Assembly (NCBI RefSeq): GCF_010093815.1
Contig: NW_022985552.1
Coordinates: 744,001 to 808,000 of the forward strand
DNA from: Pseudovirgaria hyperparasitica
Taxonomy: Eukaryota > Ascomycota > Dothideomycetes > Acrospermales > Acrospermaceae
DNA length: 64,000 nucleotides
Direction: 5' to 3'
Shown: positions 45,925-57,330 of the stretch, piece after piece
Layout of the letters: each line of letters starts with the position of its first letter
How positions within the stretch are numbered: position 1 is the stretch's first letter
The notes under the pieces: generated by a model
Told to the model about the DNA's origin: nothing
The model's database searches: none
The model's input: the letters and a program-made list of their open reading frames with translations, nothing else
Position numbers and translations under genes: made by a program

Positions 45925-46958
45925 CCTTGGTGGAGCACTGGACTGTTAGTAGCAGACAGGACACGGAGACCACTGCATGTGCGGAAAGTCGGAGGAGAAA
46001 CAAACGGTCGGGATGGGATGGGTGGATGTAGCTAGCCCTCGTCTCGCAACACGCAGTCAGTCATCAATATCGTGATTATCAGCAAGCATTAGCATCATCA
46101 TTATGCTCGCGACTCGCGGCCGGTGTGCAAAGTTTGTATGTCATCGTTTCAGACTCTTCTTTGCTAAACTGCTATACAGCCAGCTAGCCAGCTAGCCAGA
46201 CTCCAGGCAACGTGTTTCTTTTTAAGGTTCGAGAGACACAGGGACGAGCCCGCTTGCAAACGCGTCACGCGCGAGAATGATACTTTTTGCTCGTTTTGAT
46301 GTTATAGATGGGCTATCCATTACTTGGCCGTCGGATATGACCACCTCACTCACACCGACGTCCTACGTATTTGGCAAGTACATAGATAGTGCGAGGTAAT
46401 CAGGTAGGAGGTTTAAATCCAGTAATTAGCGCGGCCGTTTTGACACTTGACAGACACACAACGATAGCGTGCTTGCTGGATCACATCACATCACACATCC
46501 CGCAGAAGTCTATCTTGTAGGTAGGTAGGTAGATAATTAGGTAGCAGAAACCAGTCAGCAGTTTTCCAAATGATTGTATGGTATCATCCACCCCATCCCA
46601 TCCCATCTCATCGCTTTTTACGCGGCCGCACTTCCCTCCGTCTGTTCACTGATCACACGGCCAATTTTCCCCCTTCTCTCATCCTCAAACTGTTTATTTA
46701 CCCTATCATCATTCCTCCCTCCAACTTAGTCACTAACAACAACGCTCCGATCTCGCGCTCCCCAGATGATCTGTGCCAGGGCCTAGGGCCTAGGCATCGC
46801 CTCGCCTTGCCTCGCCTTGTTTGGTCGCGCGCCTCCCCACGTCCTGTAAACGTCGTTTCCATCCCCAATCCCCATCCCCATCACCCCTCCCCCGCCCCCG
46901 CCATGCAGGTCGAAAATGTTGGGGAGGCGAGCGACGACGCATGCAGCCGGGGGGCGTG

Positions 46959-46979
46959 ACACACACACACACACACACA
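46959..46979. repeat. (AC)n microsatellite
   Basis: AC run of about 21 bases following a G-run. Confidence 0.9.
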
Positions 46980-47269
46980 AGCATACACACACTTTGTATA
47001 TAGATGCTGTTGATTTGCCAACTACCACACACGGTACAGAACAAGGCAGCTTTCTCTGCCGTTTGGCGCGCAAATTCGCTGCATGGTAAGGTAGGTAGGT
47101 AGGTAGTGTTGGCAGCCTAGCCGCGCCCCGCGCAGCGTCTGTCTCCCAATGAGCGCGGAGCGGCTATGGGGATAGATCAATGGGAGCAAGTGATGATGGG
47201 GCATTTAGGGCATGTGTTGTGTGCTGTGCTGTGCGAGTGATCTATTGATCGATGCGCTGGCAGTCGTGG

Positions 47270-47294
47270 GGCTGGCTGGCTGGCTGGCTGGCTA
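47270..47294. repeat. (GGCT)n tetranucleotide run
   Basis: About six GGCT units. Confidence 0.9.
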
Positions 47295-47477
47295 TGAAAT
47301 GGGGGGATTCCCCAGGGATGGGGCGCATCTCGCGGGGTCATGCGGTGTGGTGAGCCTTGCCGTCGTTGGGCAGATATGATGTTTCGGCTCGCGTTTGGCC
47401 CCTTGCGGAGAGACGGGTGACCCCCCCCCTCTCTCGCTCTCAGCCTCATTGCTGCGTTGTTGATCGGCTTTGTTTTG

Positions 47478-47500
47478 TGTATGTATGTATGTATGTATGT
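47478..47500. repeat. (GTAT)n tetranucleotide run
   Basis: About five GTAT units. Confidence 0.9.
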
Positions 47501-50500
47501 GTTGTGTTTGGGTTAGACCTTGTGGGTGGTCTTAAGGCGATTGTTTTAGGACCAGGTTGGTAGGTGTATGCGCATTCTGATCACGCTGCCTCGTGAGGCT
47601 GCGCGCGTAGCGCTTACCTTGCTAGGACATGGTATGGTAGGTGTTGTTTGACCTTTCAAGAACGAAGCTGAAGAAGCAAAAATAGGCTTGTGGTGGTCAG
47701 TCTTACGAAAAGCTGTTGGGTGTGTGCGTGGGGGGGAGCATGCTTGTTGTGCGTTGTGTGATGAAGAATGCTCGATTCTACCTATCCCCATGCCTGCGTC
47801 CTGATCTGAATCCTGTTTGGGCGATGATAACAATGAATCACTTCCTTGGGAGAGTCACGCTGGTCAAGGGACCTCGAGCGGAGGCATGTATTGGATAACG
47901 GTAATGGATAAGAGCGGTTCCTTTGATCGCAACGACATTCTGAGTCACTCGTAGCGCGAGGTAAGGATCTAGGATGATGCTGTGTTTGTTCGCCGACCGA
48001 CCATACATACCATCATCCTTCATTGTCGAGCTCTCGATTCGCCCTGCATGCACAGAACGCTAAGGCTTCCAATACGGAGTGCAGAACAAAACAACTGATT
48101 ATCATTCGAACACTCGTATGTAGTAGACGCCGTGCAGCTCACATCACGCGGCAACAGCATCATCAACCTGTCTTACTCTTCCATATCCAGACACAGCACG
48201 AATATAGATGGATAGGTCAATCGTGCAGATGCTCAGTTCTTGGCTTCAACATCCATTCAGCAAACCGCATCCCTCGATAGGCCCTCCTGGGTAGGTCACA
48301 GTCAGATCGGGAACCAGGCGGGCCGTCACGCTCACCGCCTACGGATACGCTCGCCATAGTCAGATCAGGACAATAATAGTCTCACTATCATGATGTTGGA
48401 GGGGGGCCAGCACTCTGTTCAAGCAGTGATGACGACTGCGATTCGATCGCGAAGCGCCTCACCCAGACGCCACTACGAGAGATCCTGCAAGAGCCTGCGA
48501 ATCAGGGCCGTGTGATTGCGGGGGACCTATCGCACACACCGATAGAACTTCGTGCGACGGTGATGATACATACATAATGATGGAAACCGAGAATATGATA
48601 GGGCTCACTCATGTGTGCGTATATGTGCGAATGGGAAGCTGAGGAGGTTTTTCCTGCCAATCTGCTGACTTCATCACGTCGACTACCTAGGTATGCAGTG
48701 TGCTATGTGTATGTATATATACACATGTGAAAACTACGCGTCATTTGCTCCCGACGCGCCTGCGATTGTGACAGCTCCTCGATATGGGTGTCAATCTCAG
48801 ACATAGCACGAGCAGGAGCTTAATGTCTGATTCATCAAACAATGCTGCGCCATTCACAACTGGTCGTGTCTGTTCTTTCTAGGAAAGGAAACCAAGCAAG
48901 GAGCTCCTATTGGCCCGCCAGCCAATAAGATCGCCTGACCGTTACCTGCGCGTATTTATCAGAACTTATATTGCCAAAAGTGTATATTTCAGACCGGCTC
49001 TTTTAGCAGCTGCTTGGCCTTTCCAGCCTTTCAACGTTCCCAGTTTGGTGCTGCAGAAGACTCCAGAAGCAACACATGATTGACAGATGTTGTGTTTGCC
49101 TTCTTCTTACGCATTCCAAATGTAGTTTTAACCAGTCCATCTTCGGCCCTCATGCTACCTCGGCTAGTCGAACCATTCTACAACGGACGGTACGCTTGAC
49201 AATCGTGTCCCAACGCCAGTCCACGTGGACAGCTCTATTGATCGGCACCTGTACAGCCCTAGACGGTCGCATATTAGGCCTCAGCTGAGGCAGCAGTAGC
49301 TAGTATTTGAAAACCCTTTTTCCCAGTACCCCGGATTAAGGCCAAGAGAAATGAAAGGTCTAGCGCCGTGTGGGGTAATAGCCGAATCGGGGGCGCGCGT
49401 GCCAATATCATGCATCTGACTGCATTTGACGCCCCCAGAATGGGCATCCCAAGGTTCATGTATGCCGAAGTTTGGTTCCCGTTAATAAGCAGGGACTTTG
49501 TCGCGTGCCTTGCAGAGACTTTTGCTGCTGCGAGAGCGAATTGTGCAAGAAACCTCGGAATCGGCATATGTCGTGAATGTATCATGAGCAGGCACGCGCA
49601 GCTGAGACAGACAGCAGCGATGAATTATCCGAGGGTGATTTCTTTGGAGGCTGTCATCACGCTCACGCCGTTGATGCTGCTTGTGACGAGCAAAACTTTG
49701 GCTCAATTGCCATGCGCTCAGCGATGGCTCAACGCCCAAGCACGGAATGGGATATATCATATGCAACAAACCAACGTTAGAAGAGTATCTCAAATCCAGC
49801 CCTGTGCATGCGTGGTGTGATGTCTCCACTTCTACCATCCGTCATGGGTTTTTTATCTCCGTCAGACGCTAGACACCCTCTCAGTCATTCGAAGTTCGGG
49901 TCACCCCATCAGCCCGTCTCGAGAACGCGATAATTAGCGCGAACGGCATATTTCACCGCAGCGGAGCTGTCCATGCTCTGTTCTGTCGTCCAGAATATCA
50001 CCATAGAACAAGAGTGGGAAGGGGATTAGAGACGCGTCGATGCAGCCCTGTGGATATCAAACGTGCATCTTCCGCGTTACAAGAAAGAAAAGAAAAAAAA
50101 CACTGGATCCTCGGGGCATCTCTCCCCTGCATCGCGCATAAACTTACACGCGTCGCGATCCATTCATTCTTTCGTTTTTCTGTTGCTGCTTCGCCACGGC
50201 TGGTCAAAACGGCGCTGCTCGATACCTCATAGTGTCAAGTGTAATGTGTGTCGTCGCGCCATGGCCTGGACTTTCACGTGTGACGGCGCGCTCGAACTCT
50301 CTCCTGAAATTATGACTCTTTGCTCTCCGTGCGTTCTGTCGCTGAATCGTTCTCTTGCCCCTCCCTCCCTTTTCCAGCCGACCGTTCTTCACACTATACC
50401 GACTGTCCGCTCATCCCCGTCACCGGCGCGATGAACGAGTCGATGCCCAAAACGTCAAACACCAGAGAGAGGCCCCCCCCTCCTGTCTCCTTAAAATGAT

Positions 50501-53500
50501 CTAATGTCGTGGCTAGATGGGCTTGTCTCCTTATAGAAGCGCCGGGTTGCCGATTGACTGGTCCGTGGTAAAGAGCTATTGTGCATTGGGCTGTCATGTT
50601 CCGGTTCCCCGCTGAGCTAACCGTTTTGGGAGAATCCGGATGGAAGCCCCCGTGGTGGAGTACTGAGATCTATGCTGCGGTGCTCGTGATGGAAAATGCG
50701 CACGTTGGCCTCATATCGCTGAGCTGCCGTCGCGTGTTGCCGTGGCGGTCAGCTGTCGTGAGACGGGCCTTCTGGCCAAAGTATATTCATACTTTTGCTC
50801 CCTTGATGCTGGCTCTGATACTCGGTCTTCTGTCCTTGAATAAAGAGGTCACTGGATTCATTCATTATATTGTGTAAACAGTAGTAATTACTGGCAAAGT
50901 TACGGAATATGCCCGTATGTATGTCTAGTATCTCGGTCCTCTTGTCCTCTTGTCCTCCCCCTCCTCCCCCCTTCACATCGTCCGATCGCCACCCACGCCT
51001 CATCCCAGCGGACCGGCCTAGCCTTGCGCTAAGACGCCCTGTCTAACGGTTCCTGAGACTGAAGAAGGGGGTCCCCATGCTGTGCTCTACGCTAGGTAGG
51101 ACGCATGCGTGTAGTGTATCTTCAAGGGCGGGCTTCTAAAATATCCTGACACAGATCGTGATGCACTCTTGCTCTATCTCATAACATCTCAACCTCAACA
51201 AAGCGGGTACTAAGACGGGCCTAGCACGTGAACAGCAGACTGCTGGACACGAACAGCGTCTCTGTGGCCGCTGATGCGACCTCGTGGCCGTTGGAAGGAT
51301 CAACTAACGCGCGGCGTACGGCGGGAAGGATGGAGAGGCTCGAGAGGATGAAACTGGGCACGGAGGAGAGAATGAATTATTGCCCAGGCATGGCATGGTG
51401 CGGGGGGCACGCTTTCAAGCTTGAGATGAACGGTAATTATCTGTAACTTGTAATTCGACGCGAGAGGCGTAATACCGCTGGAGAATCTACTCCAATGGTA
51501 TAGAGGAGGTTGGTTGGTGTTTGTGGTGAGAGGAGAGAGGCACCAGGCGTTTGTGGCTGTAGTGTGCGCCACGTTTGCTCCAGCATTCTCAGTCTGGACG
51601 AGCGAGTGTGGACTTTGACTCGAGGCTTATTTGGATTGAAGCATCCACTTCCATCATCCATGGTCGATTCTTCGTGGTCTCTGTCCGAGCTATGGATAGG
51701 CCAAGGTGCAAGGATGAGGACTCCAGATGGCTGCAAGTACAGTACCCCACGCACGTGGAGGCGCAGATGTGGATGGTCGTCGGATATCCATTCTCCAATA
51801 GGCATTACACTGTTTGTTGACCGTGGCCCAGCATTTGTTTTTGCTGATGGATCCGTTGCCTCATATCTGTGATCGAAAAAGTAACATTCTCTGCGCACAA
51901 TGACGAAACATTCACTCCGTACGCCTTCCCCGCTCTCACAGGACAGACCTCTCCGGACAGGCGTCGGTAAAGTTCACATCATCATGCGGCTCGATGACGT
52001 CGGAGGCCTCACTTTTACAACCCCGTTAAGGATGGACCTGCTTGTCCAGGACTAAGATTGGCTCTGATGATGTGCAGAACGAGCCTCCCCCGGTGAAAGT
52101 AATGCAGGAACATCGTTGGAGGGACCCCCGGCTTGATGCATCATTTACTTGATCGGACGCTTTTGCTAGCATGTTTTGTTTTGAATGTGTGAGTTACGCA
52201 GAGACTTGACGATGATGGCCGAGGTGCAGAGCCTGAGGTGGTACGTACCTACGACCTTCAACATGATGTCATCAAACATCAACAGCTCCTGCATTACATT
52301 GCATGTGCAATGGTGTACATGCAATGCGCTGCGACAACTTCATCGCGTCGAGTATGCAGCTGAGTAGCAGTAAGCAGTATGGATATGAGGGGAAGTGCGT
52401 GAAACAGGGGTTGCAATGTTGCCAGAGCACTTGACATGTCTTGTCTTACTTGGAGCGCCATTATTGGGACAACAAACACACCCTCTCCACAGGCTTACCA
52501 CTCCGTCTCTCCATCCATGTTCCATGTCATATTCTCTTCACGTTTGTCAACTCCAAGACAATATGTCTTGTCTCATGGCGTAACAATTCTTGGACTGACC
52601 ACCTATCGCCTCACCCTTCACCACCAAGCTCTCCTCCTTTTGGCCGACGTATCCCCATCAATCCTCAAGGCTCATCCCGAACCGCATGCCATCGATCCCC
52701 GCACACAAATTAATTGCAAGTTCGGCCTAATGGTCACACGATGAACACTCCTTCCAACTTCCTTAATATCAAGATGCTTTAGCATAATTCACTCACCGAG
52801 TTCAAGCCATTCACCACTGTCCTCGTATGCTATCTCCAGCCTGCAGTATTCTAGAACGCCTCGCACGTTCCTGTCAATGCCCGTGCGACGCGCGGGAAGA
52901 TGGTGTGCACCTTTCAGCTTCCTCTTTTAACACCGAAAGCCGTGATAGATTAACGTCAGGTATAGGTTAGGGAGCACCCACGGTTCACGCCATTTACGCA
53001 TGTAATCAACCTCTGTACTTATTGCTAGCGTGTCCTTGATGTCACGTACATTAAACTTTATACTCGACGCCATGACTAGCTATGATATATGCTGCAAGTC
53101 AAGTATGCTGCAAAAGGCTGACAGCACCCGCTAAGACGCTACCAATATCAAACGTCTCCACCGTATGCATGTCTATCTCTGACAGCAGGTCCTAAGAATA
53201 ATCAATCGGTCCTAGCCGCAAGGACTTGTTATCAGAACGTCCCAAGATAACTATGCAACGAAGCGTACCGCGCGCATGCGAGTGTGAGACGGCTATGCCG
53301 AGAGCGAATGTCGCTGATGCAGTACCATAGCACGGAGGGACACAATTCTGTCTCGTGCGGGGCGGTTATTGCGGCCGCGACGGTGCTATCGCAGGCGGCG
53401 CGTGAGACTTGCAGGTTTTTAAAATCGGTCCGGAATGGACCTCTTGATTGAGGTAGAACGGCGCGAGGAGCGCGGCCTTGTCGATGCGTAAGCTTTGAAC

Positions 53501-54349
53501 CATCTCATCTATGCCGGTATAGCCTGAACTCTCGACAACTACAGCCCCCTCCATCGGATGCGCTACCTTTGATGTGCAACAGCTGGCCAAGAGGAATGGT
53601 ATTGCTACCCTGGGTGTGCGAGTCGTCGAAGAAAGACTGCCAAGCACTTGGAACTCGCGGCAAGAAAGTCTCCGCTCCTTGCCCGTCCCGCAATCCATCT
53701 GGAAGAAACACCTGCCAAGCGTCGTCGTAAGCACCGAAAGAACCTTTCGGCTTTGCTTATCATCAACCCTGTTCGCTCCGTCGCGCTCCGGCTTCCAGGG
53801 CAAAGGAGCATCTCGTGGCTCTTGGCTGAATGATTTGACGTCCAAGTCTCACGGTACTGGTTGTTCCGGACCTGGTTAAGAAGACATGTTGTTATCTCTT
53901 GACGTGGAGAAGCTCGAAATTATACGCTGTTGCAGCGTCATATATAACGGTCTCGATGTAAATGCCCAATAAAGCTTGCTAATATCAAGCACACATGTAA
54001 CGTGAAGTCCATCGAGTATTGAACCACCGAAACTGCCAATCTTAAGACTGCCAAACGGACCTACGAGTCCCCGATACGAAAATACAACAGTGTAACGACG
54101 TACTCCCATGATGACCTCAGGTTCGACTGGGTACGTTCGATGTTGGCTCTCGATCCGTCGGATCATCTACTTATGACGGCGTAAGGGCTAATAATAAATA
54201 ATGTTGTGGTGTAAAGCCTTCCTCTTCAATCCTTCAGGCACACTCTTAGAAACCTATTTGGTTTGTACCCGCGGATGTACATTGTAGAGCACAACATTAT
54301 AAGGATGATTCTATGTGTAAGTAGGCTGTCGATCAAATGTTTTGTCCAT

Positions 54350-54357
54350 TATATATA
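54350..54357 (+). promoter_or_regulatory. TATA-type element of the first secreted gene
   Basis: TATATATA about 160 bp upstream of the ATG at 54517. It is a plausible core element, though slightly far. Confidence 0.3.
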
Positions 54358-54516
54358 CGCTAGATCTCGTCTTCCAATAGCTCGATACTCAGCAGAACAC
54401 TGTCGACTCCATTACTCCTCCTTGCCATTAAAATAATTGGATATAAACAGACAAAACACGCCATCGCAACGGCATCGCACAACTTGAACCCAAGTCCAAC
54501 CATTCCAATTTCCAAA

Positions 54517-54885
54517 ATGTACGCTATCACTCCTATCCTCCTCCTCGCCAGTCTCTTCAGCACCTCGCTGGCTGCCGACATCTACATCCAAGGCAGGCAT
54601 TTCGGCGGCGACGACCGGATCCAGATCGGCAATACCAACTGCGGGCAGGATGTCTACCACTACTCCGACATCACCTGCGATGGCAACGCCAGAATGCATC
54701 TCGGCAGCGTCGTACCCCATGACTGCAAGGCCGATGCTCCAGGCAACACATACACAAACATTGTAGCGTCGGGCAAGTGTAAGGCACACCTTGGAAACTT
54801 TTATCAGCAGGATGACGATGCGGATGATAACGAGGAGGATTATGAAGACTTTCTTGAGAGTGATGATGACACCAATGAGGACTGA
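54517..54885 (+). CDS. Small secreted protein with four Cys and an acidic tail
   Basis: Single-exon gene for 122 residues. Start MYAITPILLLASLFSTSLAA is a clear signal peptide with cleavage near SLAA-DIY. The mature part, DIYIQGRHFGGDDRIQIGN followed by TNCGQDVYHYSDITCDG, has four cysteines (two more in PHDCKAD and SGKCKAHL), enough for two disulfides. The last 27 residues are almost all Asp, Glu and Asn (QQDDDADDNEEDYEDF and on). No known domain recognised. The same promoter-proximal region continues into two other small secreted genes that also have acidic tails but a different cysteine pattern, so I do not claim homology. Small size, secretion and cysteines fit a surface or effector-like protein; this is inference. 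The longer in-frame TTG start upstream is not used because the signal peptide begins at this ATG. Confidence 0.8.
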   Translation: MYAITPILLLASLFSTSLAADIYIQGRHFGGDDRIQIGNTNCGQDVYHYSDITCDGNARMHLGSVVPHDCKADAPGNTYTNIVASGKCKAHLGNFYQQDDDADDNEEDYEDFLESDDDTNED

Positions 54886-55840
54886 GTTATGGTTAAAGGT
54901 ACCGAAGATGATAAGTGGTGTTCAGGCAGTACCGGGTAGTTTGGTTCCTACGCGGTAGCAAAAACTCCTTTTTAGTCGAAAACATACTCTCTTACTCGAT
55001 CCAACGTAAAGTATCTCTGTGACTGTAACAATGGGTTTATAAAGCTCACTCGCACGTAACATTTCAGGGCTTGTTGAGAAGTACAGCACAGACAGTCCTG
55101 TGAGCATCCAATATCAATACGACGTAGTACCGAACTCGATATATGAGAACGCACTCGGGTCCCAATACCTATGTATATCTTCCACGGCTAGATTCCGGGA
55201 TCAACTCCGATTCGAATGGCTTTGAAAACCTGCAGCGTGCGAAGGCTTCTTCTGGCGTCTAGTATCCATTTGTCACCAGATCGCCAGCATCGCTCCAACT
55301 CTACCGCTGGCATATTGAATGGTCAATTCCTTGCGATGCCGTGAAATTGCGTGTGGAGTGCTGTAATATGGAGGACAGGAGGTTTTATGATCGCCTGTGC
55401 AGCGTATGACGCGTTGTGGTACGACATACTTCTAATGTCCAGTATACGAAGTCTGGTGTCACTGTAATAAGCGCCTGAATATGTACTAAGGTAAGGCATT
55501 ATTCAAGGACGACAGAGTATAGACGTTTTATTGACGACGAGTTACGTAAGTCTACGGTGATCATTCGCCTAACTCTCGTACAAAACGTTTGCGGCTGTCC
55601 AGCTCCCAGGGGATGACAATCAAAGCCCTTGTCAAAATAGGCGAGTCGATACATGTGGCACTCCACAAATTACCAAGCGCGTCGTATACTCATGTAGAGC
55701 CCCCAAAGTGGTTCTTTGTGGCTTCTTTTCGATAAACAGTTATTTGTTCATGGGACTACAAAAGCTGCATGTTGGGTCGGACCCAGAGGCAGGTTTTTTT
55801 CAAAAGCCCTGATAGAGTATTACGAGCAGTCTACAGCACA
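54886..55840. other. Intergenic within the secreted cluster
   Basis: About 950 bp. Minus-strand frames near 54922-55154 show no family. The last 100 bases are the promoter of the next gene. No other feature seen. Confidence 0.45.
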
Positions 55841-56298
55841 ATGCTCTACTCTACCCTTATTTCCCTGCTACTACTGGGTGTAAGCACTACAGAGGCCCGA
55901 CCTCCTACACTGGTGCAGCTATCACGCCGCGAACACGAGACGTGCTACTCGGAAACAGACATCTGGTGCTGTACCAAGAACAAACCTCTTAATAGCCTGA
56001 CAGACTGCTATACCGATGATGACGAGGATTGGGTAAAAAGGCGATGTAGTTCGTGGGTCGAGTGGTATCTAGTATGTTGTACGGAGGATGAAGATGAAGT
56101 GAGTTCTCCAACTATTGCGTAAAACTGCGAGAATACGAGCTGACTATGAGGTAGAATGCGACCCCTGGTGCTTTGATCTGTTCAGATGTGGATTATGATC
56201 ACGACGATGACGACGACGATGATGATGATGATGATGATGATGGCGACGATGATGACGATGATGACGACGACGACGACGATGACGATGATAAGGCTTAG
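55841..56298 (+). CDS. Hydrophobin-pattern secreted protein with poly-Asp tail
   Basis: Two exons, 55841-56098 and 56155-56298, giving 133 residues. The 56-bp intron (donor GTGAGT, acceptor GGTAG) is phase 0. Residues 1-18 are a signal peptide (MLYSTLISLLLLGVSTTEA); Arg29-Arg30 may be a kexin site. Eight cysteines follow in the order C35, C43-C44, C56, C69, C79-C80, C95: spacing 7, 11, 12, 9, 14. This is the C-CC-C-C-CC-C order of hydrophobins and is close to the class II spacing (9-10, 11, 16, 8-9, 10), but the chain is hydrophilic. After C95 the tail is 13 Asp, one Gly, 15 Asp, Lys, Ala. Without the splice the frame would stop early, without C95 and the tail. Its neighbour at 56570 is a paralogue. 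Hydrophobin membership is inference; secretion, cysteines and tail are direct. Confidence 0.75.
56203..56289 (+). repeat. GAY trinucleotide array coding for poly-Asp
   Basis: 29 codons, 28 of them GAC or GAT for Asp and one GGC for Gly, in the second exon of the secreted gene. GAC and GAT are mixed, with a pure run of seven GAT at 56221-56241. It is likely to vary in length between strains. Confidence 0.9.
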
Positions 56299-56569
56299 AA
56301 GGAGCTGCAGCAGCACTGATGTCAAGATGCAGAAAGAGTATGTATGATGTTAAGCAAACTCATCCTTACAATTTCGCTTGACTGTCTGTCCAACTCAAGA
56401 TGTATTCATTGGAAAAGCCATCAGTAGCACAAAGAAAACTCTCGTATTCTCTAACACGTCCCTTCCGATGGCGCCTTTCTCGGTTCTTATATCGCATAAT
56501 TGCCCAAATATGCATACACCAAGACTTACACACCCATTTCCCACACCATAACCTTCAAGATCTACAGCC

Positions 56570-56952
56570 ATGTACTTCGTCCCTTTTGTTGTCTTGTTGC
56601 AGATCGTCGTATGCACCTGCACCACATCCCTCCTGAACAATCGAGCCTCAAAACCAAGATGTCCTACCCACGACAGCACCTCACTGTGGTGCTGCGTGGA
56701 AGAAAGAGACAGTGATAGAACATACTACTGCTGGACACAGCCAGATCCACATGCTCTGGAGCGACTTTGCGCAACTTCGGATGCGTGGGAGTTGCAATGC
56801 TGTAGTCGACCTGATGTATGTGATCTCGAGACTACTACTGCAACAATATATACTGATAGCTATATCATCAGCCTACGGACAGCGTCCTTGACTGCTCGAG
56901 TGTATGTGATGATGACGATACCGAATATTCTAAGGATGGGGACAAAGAGTAA
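56570..56952 (+). CDS. Hydrophobin-pattern secreted protein, paralogue
   Basis: Two exons, 56570-56815 and 56872-56952, giving 108 residues. The intron is 56 bp, phase 0 (donor GTATGT, acceptor ATCAG), the same length and position as in the gene 270 bp upstream. Signal peptide about 1-20 (MYFVPFVVLLQIVVCTCTTS), then a short basic stretch. Cysteines C31, C41-C42, C54, C67, C77-C78, C90 have spacing 9, 11, 12, 9, 11; the three central spacings match the neighbour exactly, as does the aromatic Trp before the first CC. CPTHDSTSLWCC recalls the start of class II hydrophobins. A ninth cysteine (C94) precedes an acidic tail (CDDDDTEYSKDGDKE). If unspliced, the frame continues into a basic, non-family sequence, so splicing is favoured. 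Role unknown; a secreted surface-active or cation-binding protein is one guess. Confidence 0.72.
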
Positions 56953-57330
56953 GAGAGAAGAGCTTTCAAGACATAATACCATCGGAGAGACAGATTATCT
57001 ACCTAGACCGCCCTGCTATCAGACTTGAAATTCATTATAATGTATAGGAAGACTCACATTATACCCACAATCTAGCTCAAAACCAAAAAGACTCTATGAG
57101 GGTCCTCAGCATACCCAGCAACAAGAGTAGTGATTGGTCGATAATACGCTACTAACCCAATCAGGAAAGCTACCCTAATCATCCAGCGTCATCGATCCAT
57201 GCCAATGTTGCGAGATAACCACCAAGCTACCCAGTCTGCCATTTTAGTGGCTGTGCAAATACCGAATTCTTCCGTTTTTACAGTCCTCTGATGGGCTATG
57301 CTTCCGTATACTGCCTTCACCTTCGACAAT
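56953..57330. other. Intergenic before the amidase
   Basis: About 380 bp, AT-rich, with 3' sequence of the small secreted gene and the amidase promoter. No other feature seen. Confidence 0.4.

Larger units (their letters stand above)
43021..54516. other. 11.5-kb gene-poor, repeat-rich region
   Basis: Begins with the 3' side of the AreA-like gene and runs to the secreted cluster. No frame is convincing. The longest are 43111-43728 plus (204 codons, CTT-rich end, probably 3' untranslated), 49368-49820 plus, 51437-51898 minus with 51510-51872 plus on the opposite strand, and 53366-53845 minus with 53574-53879 plus. The part 43.9-47.6 kb is full of GT, GGTA, ATGG, CTAT, CTTCGC, AC and GTAT runs. 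From 48 kb on, repeats thin out and the sequence is ordinary but without a supported gene. A near-palindromic TGTGTATGTATATATACACA lies near 48707. Confidence 0.55.

Noticed and set aside
31720-54516. Transposon or decayed repeat element
   Set aside because: No terminal repeats, transposase or reverse-transcriptase frames were seen, and the composition is not AT-rich throughout.
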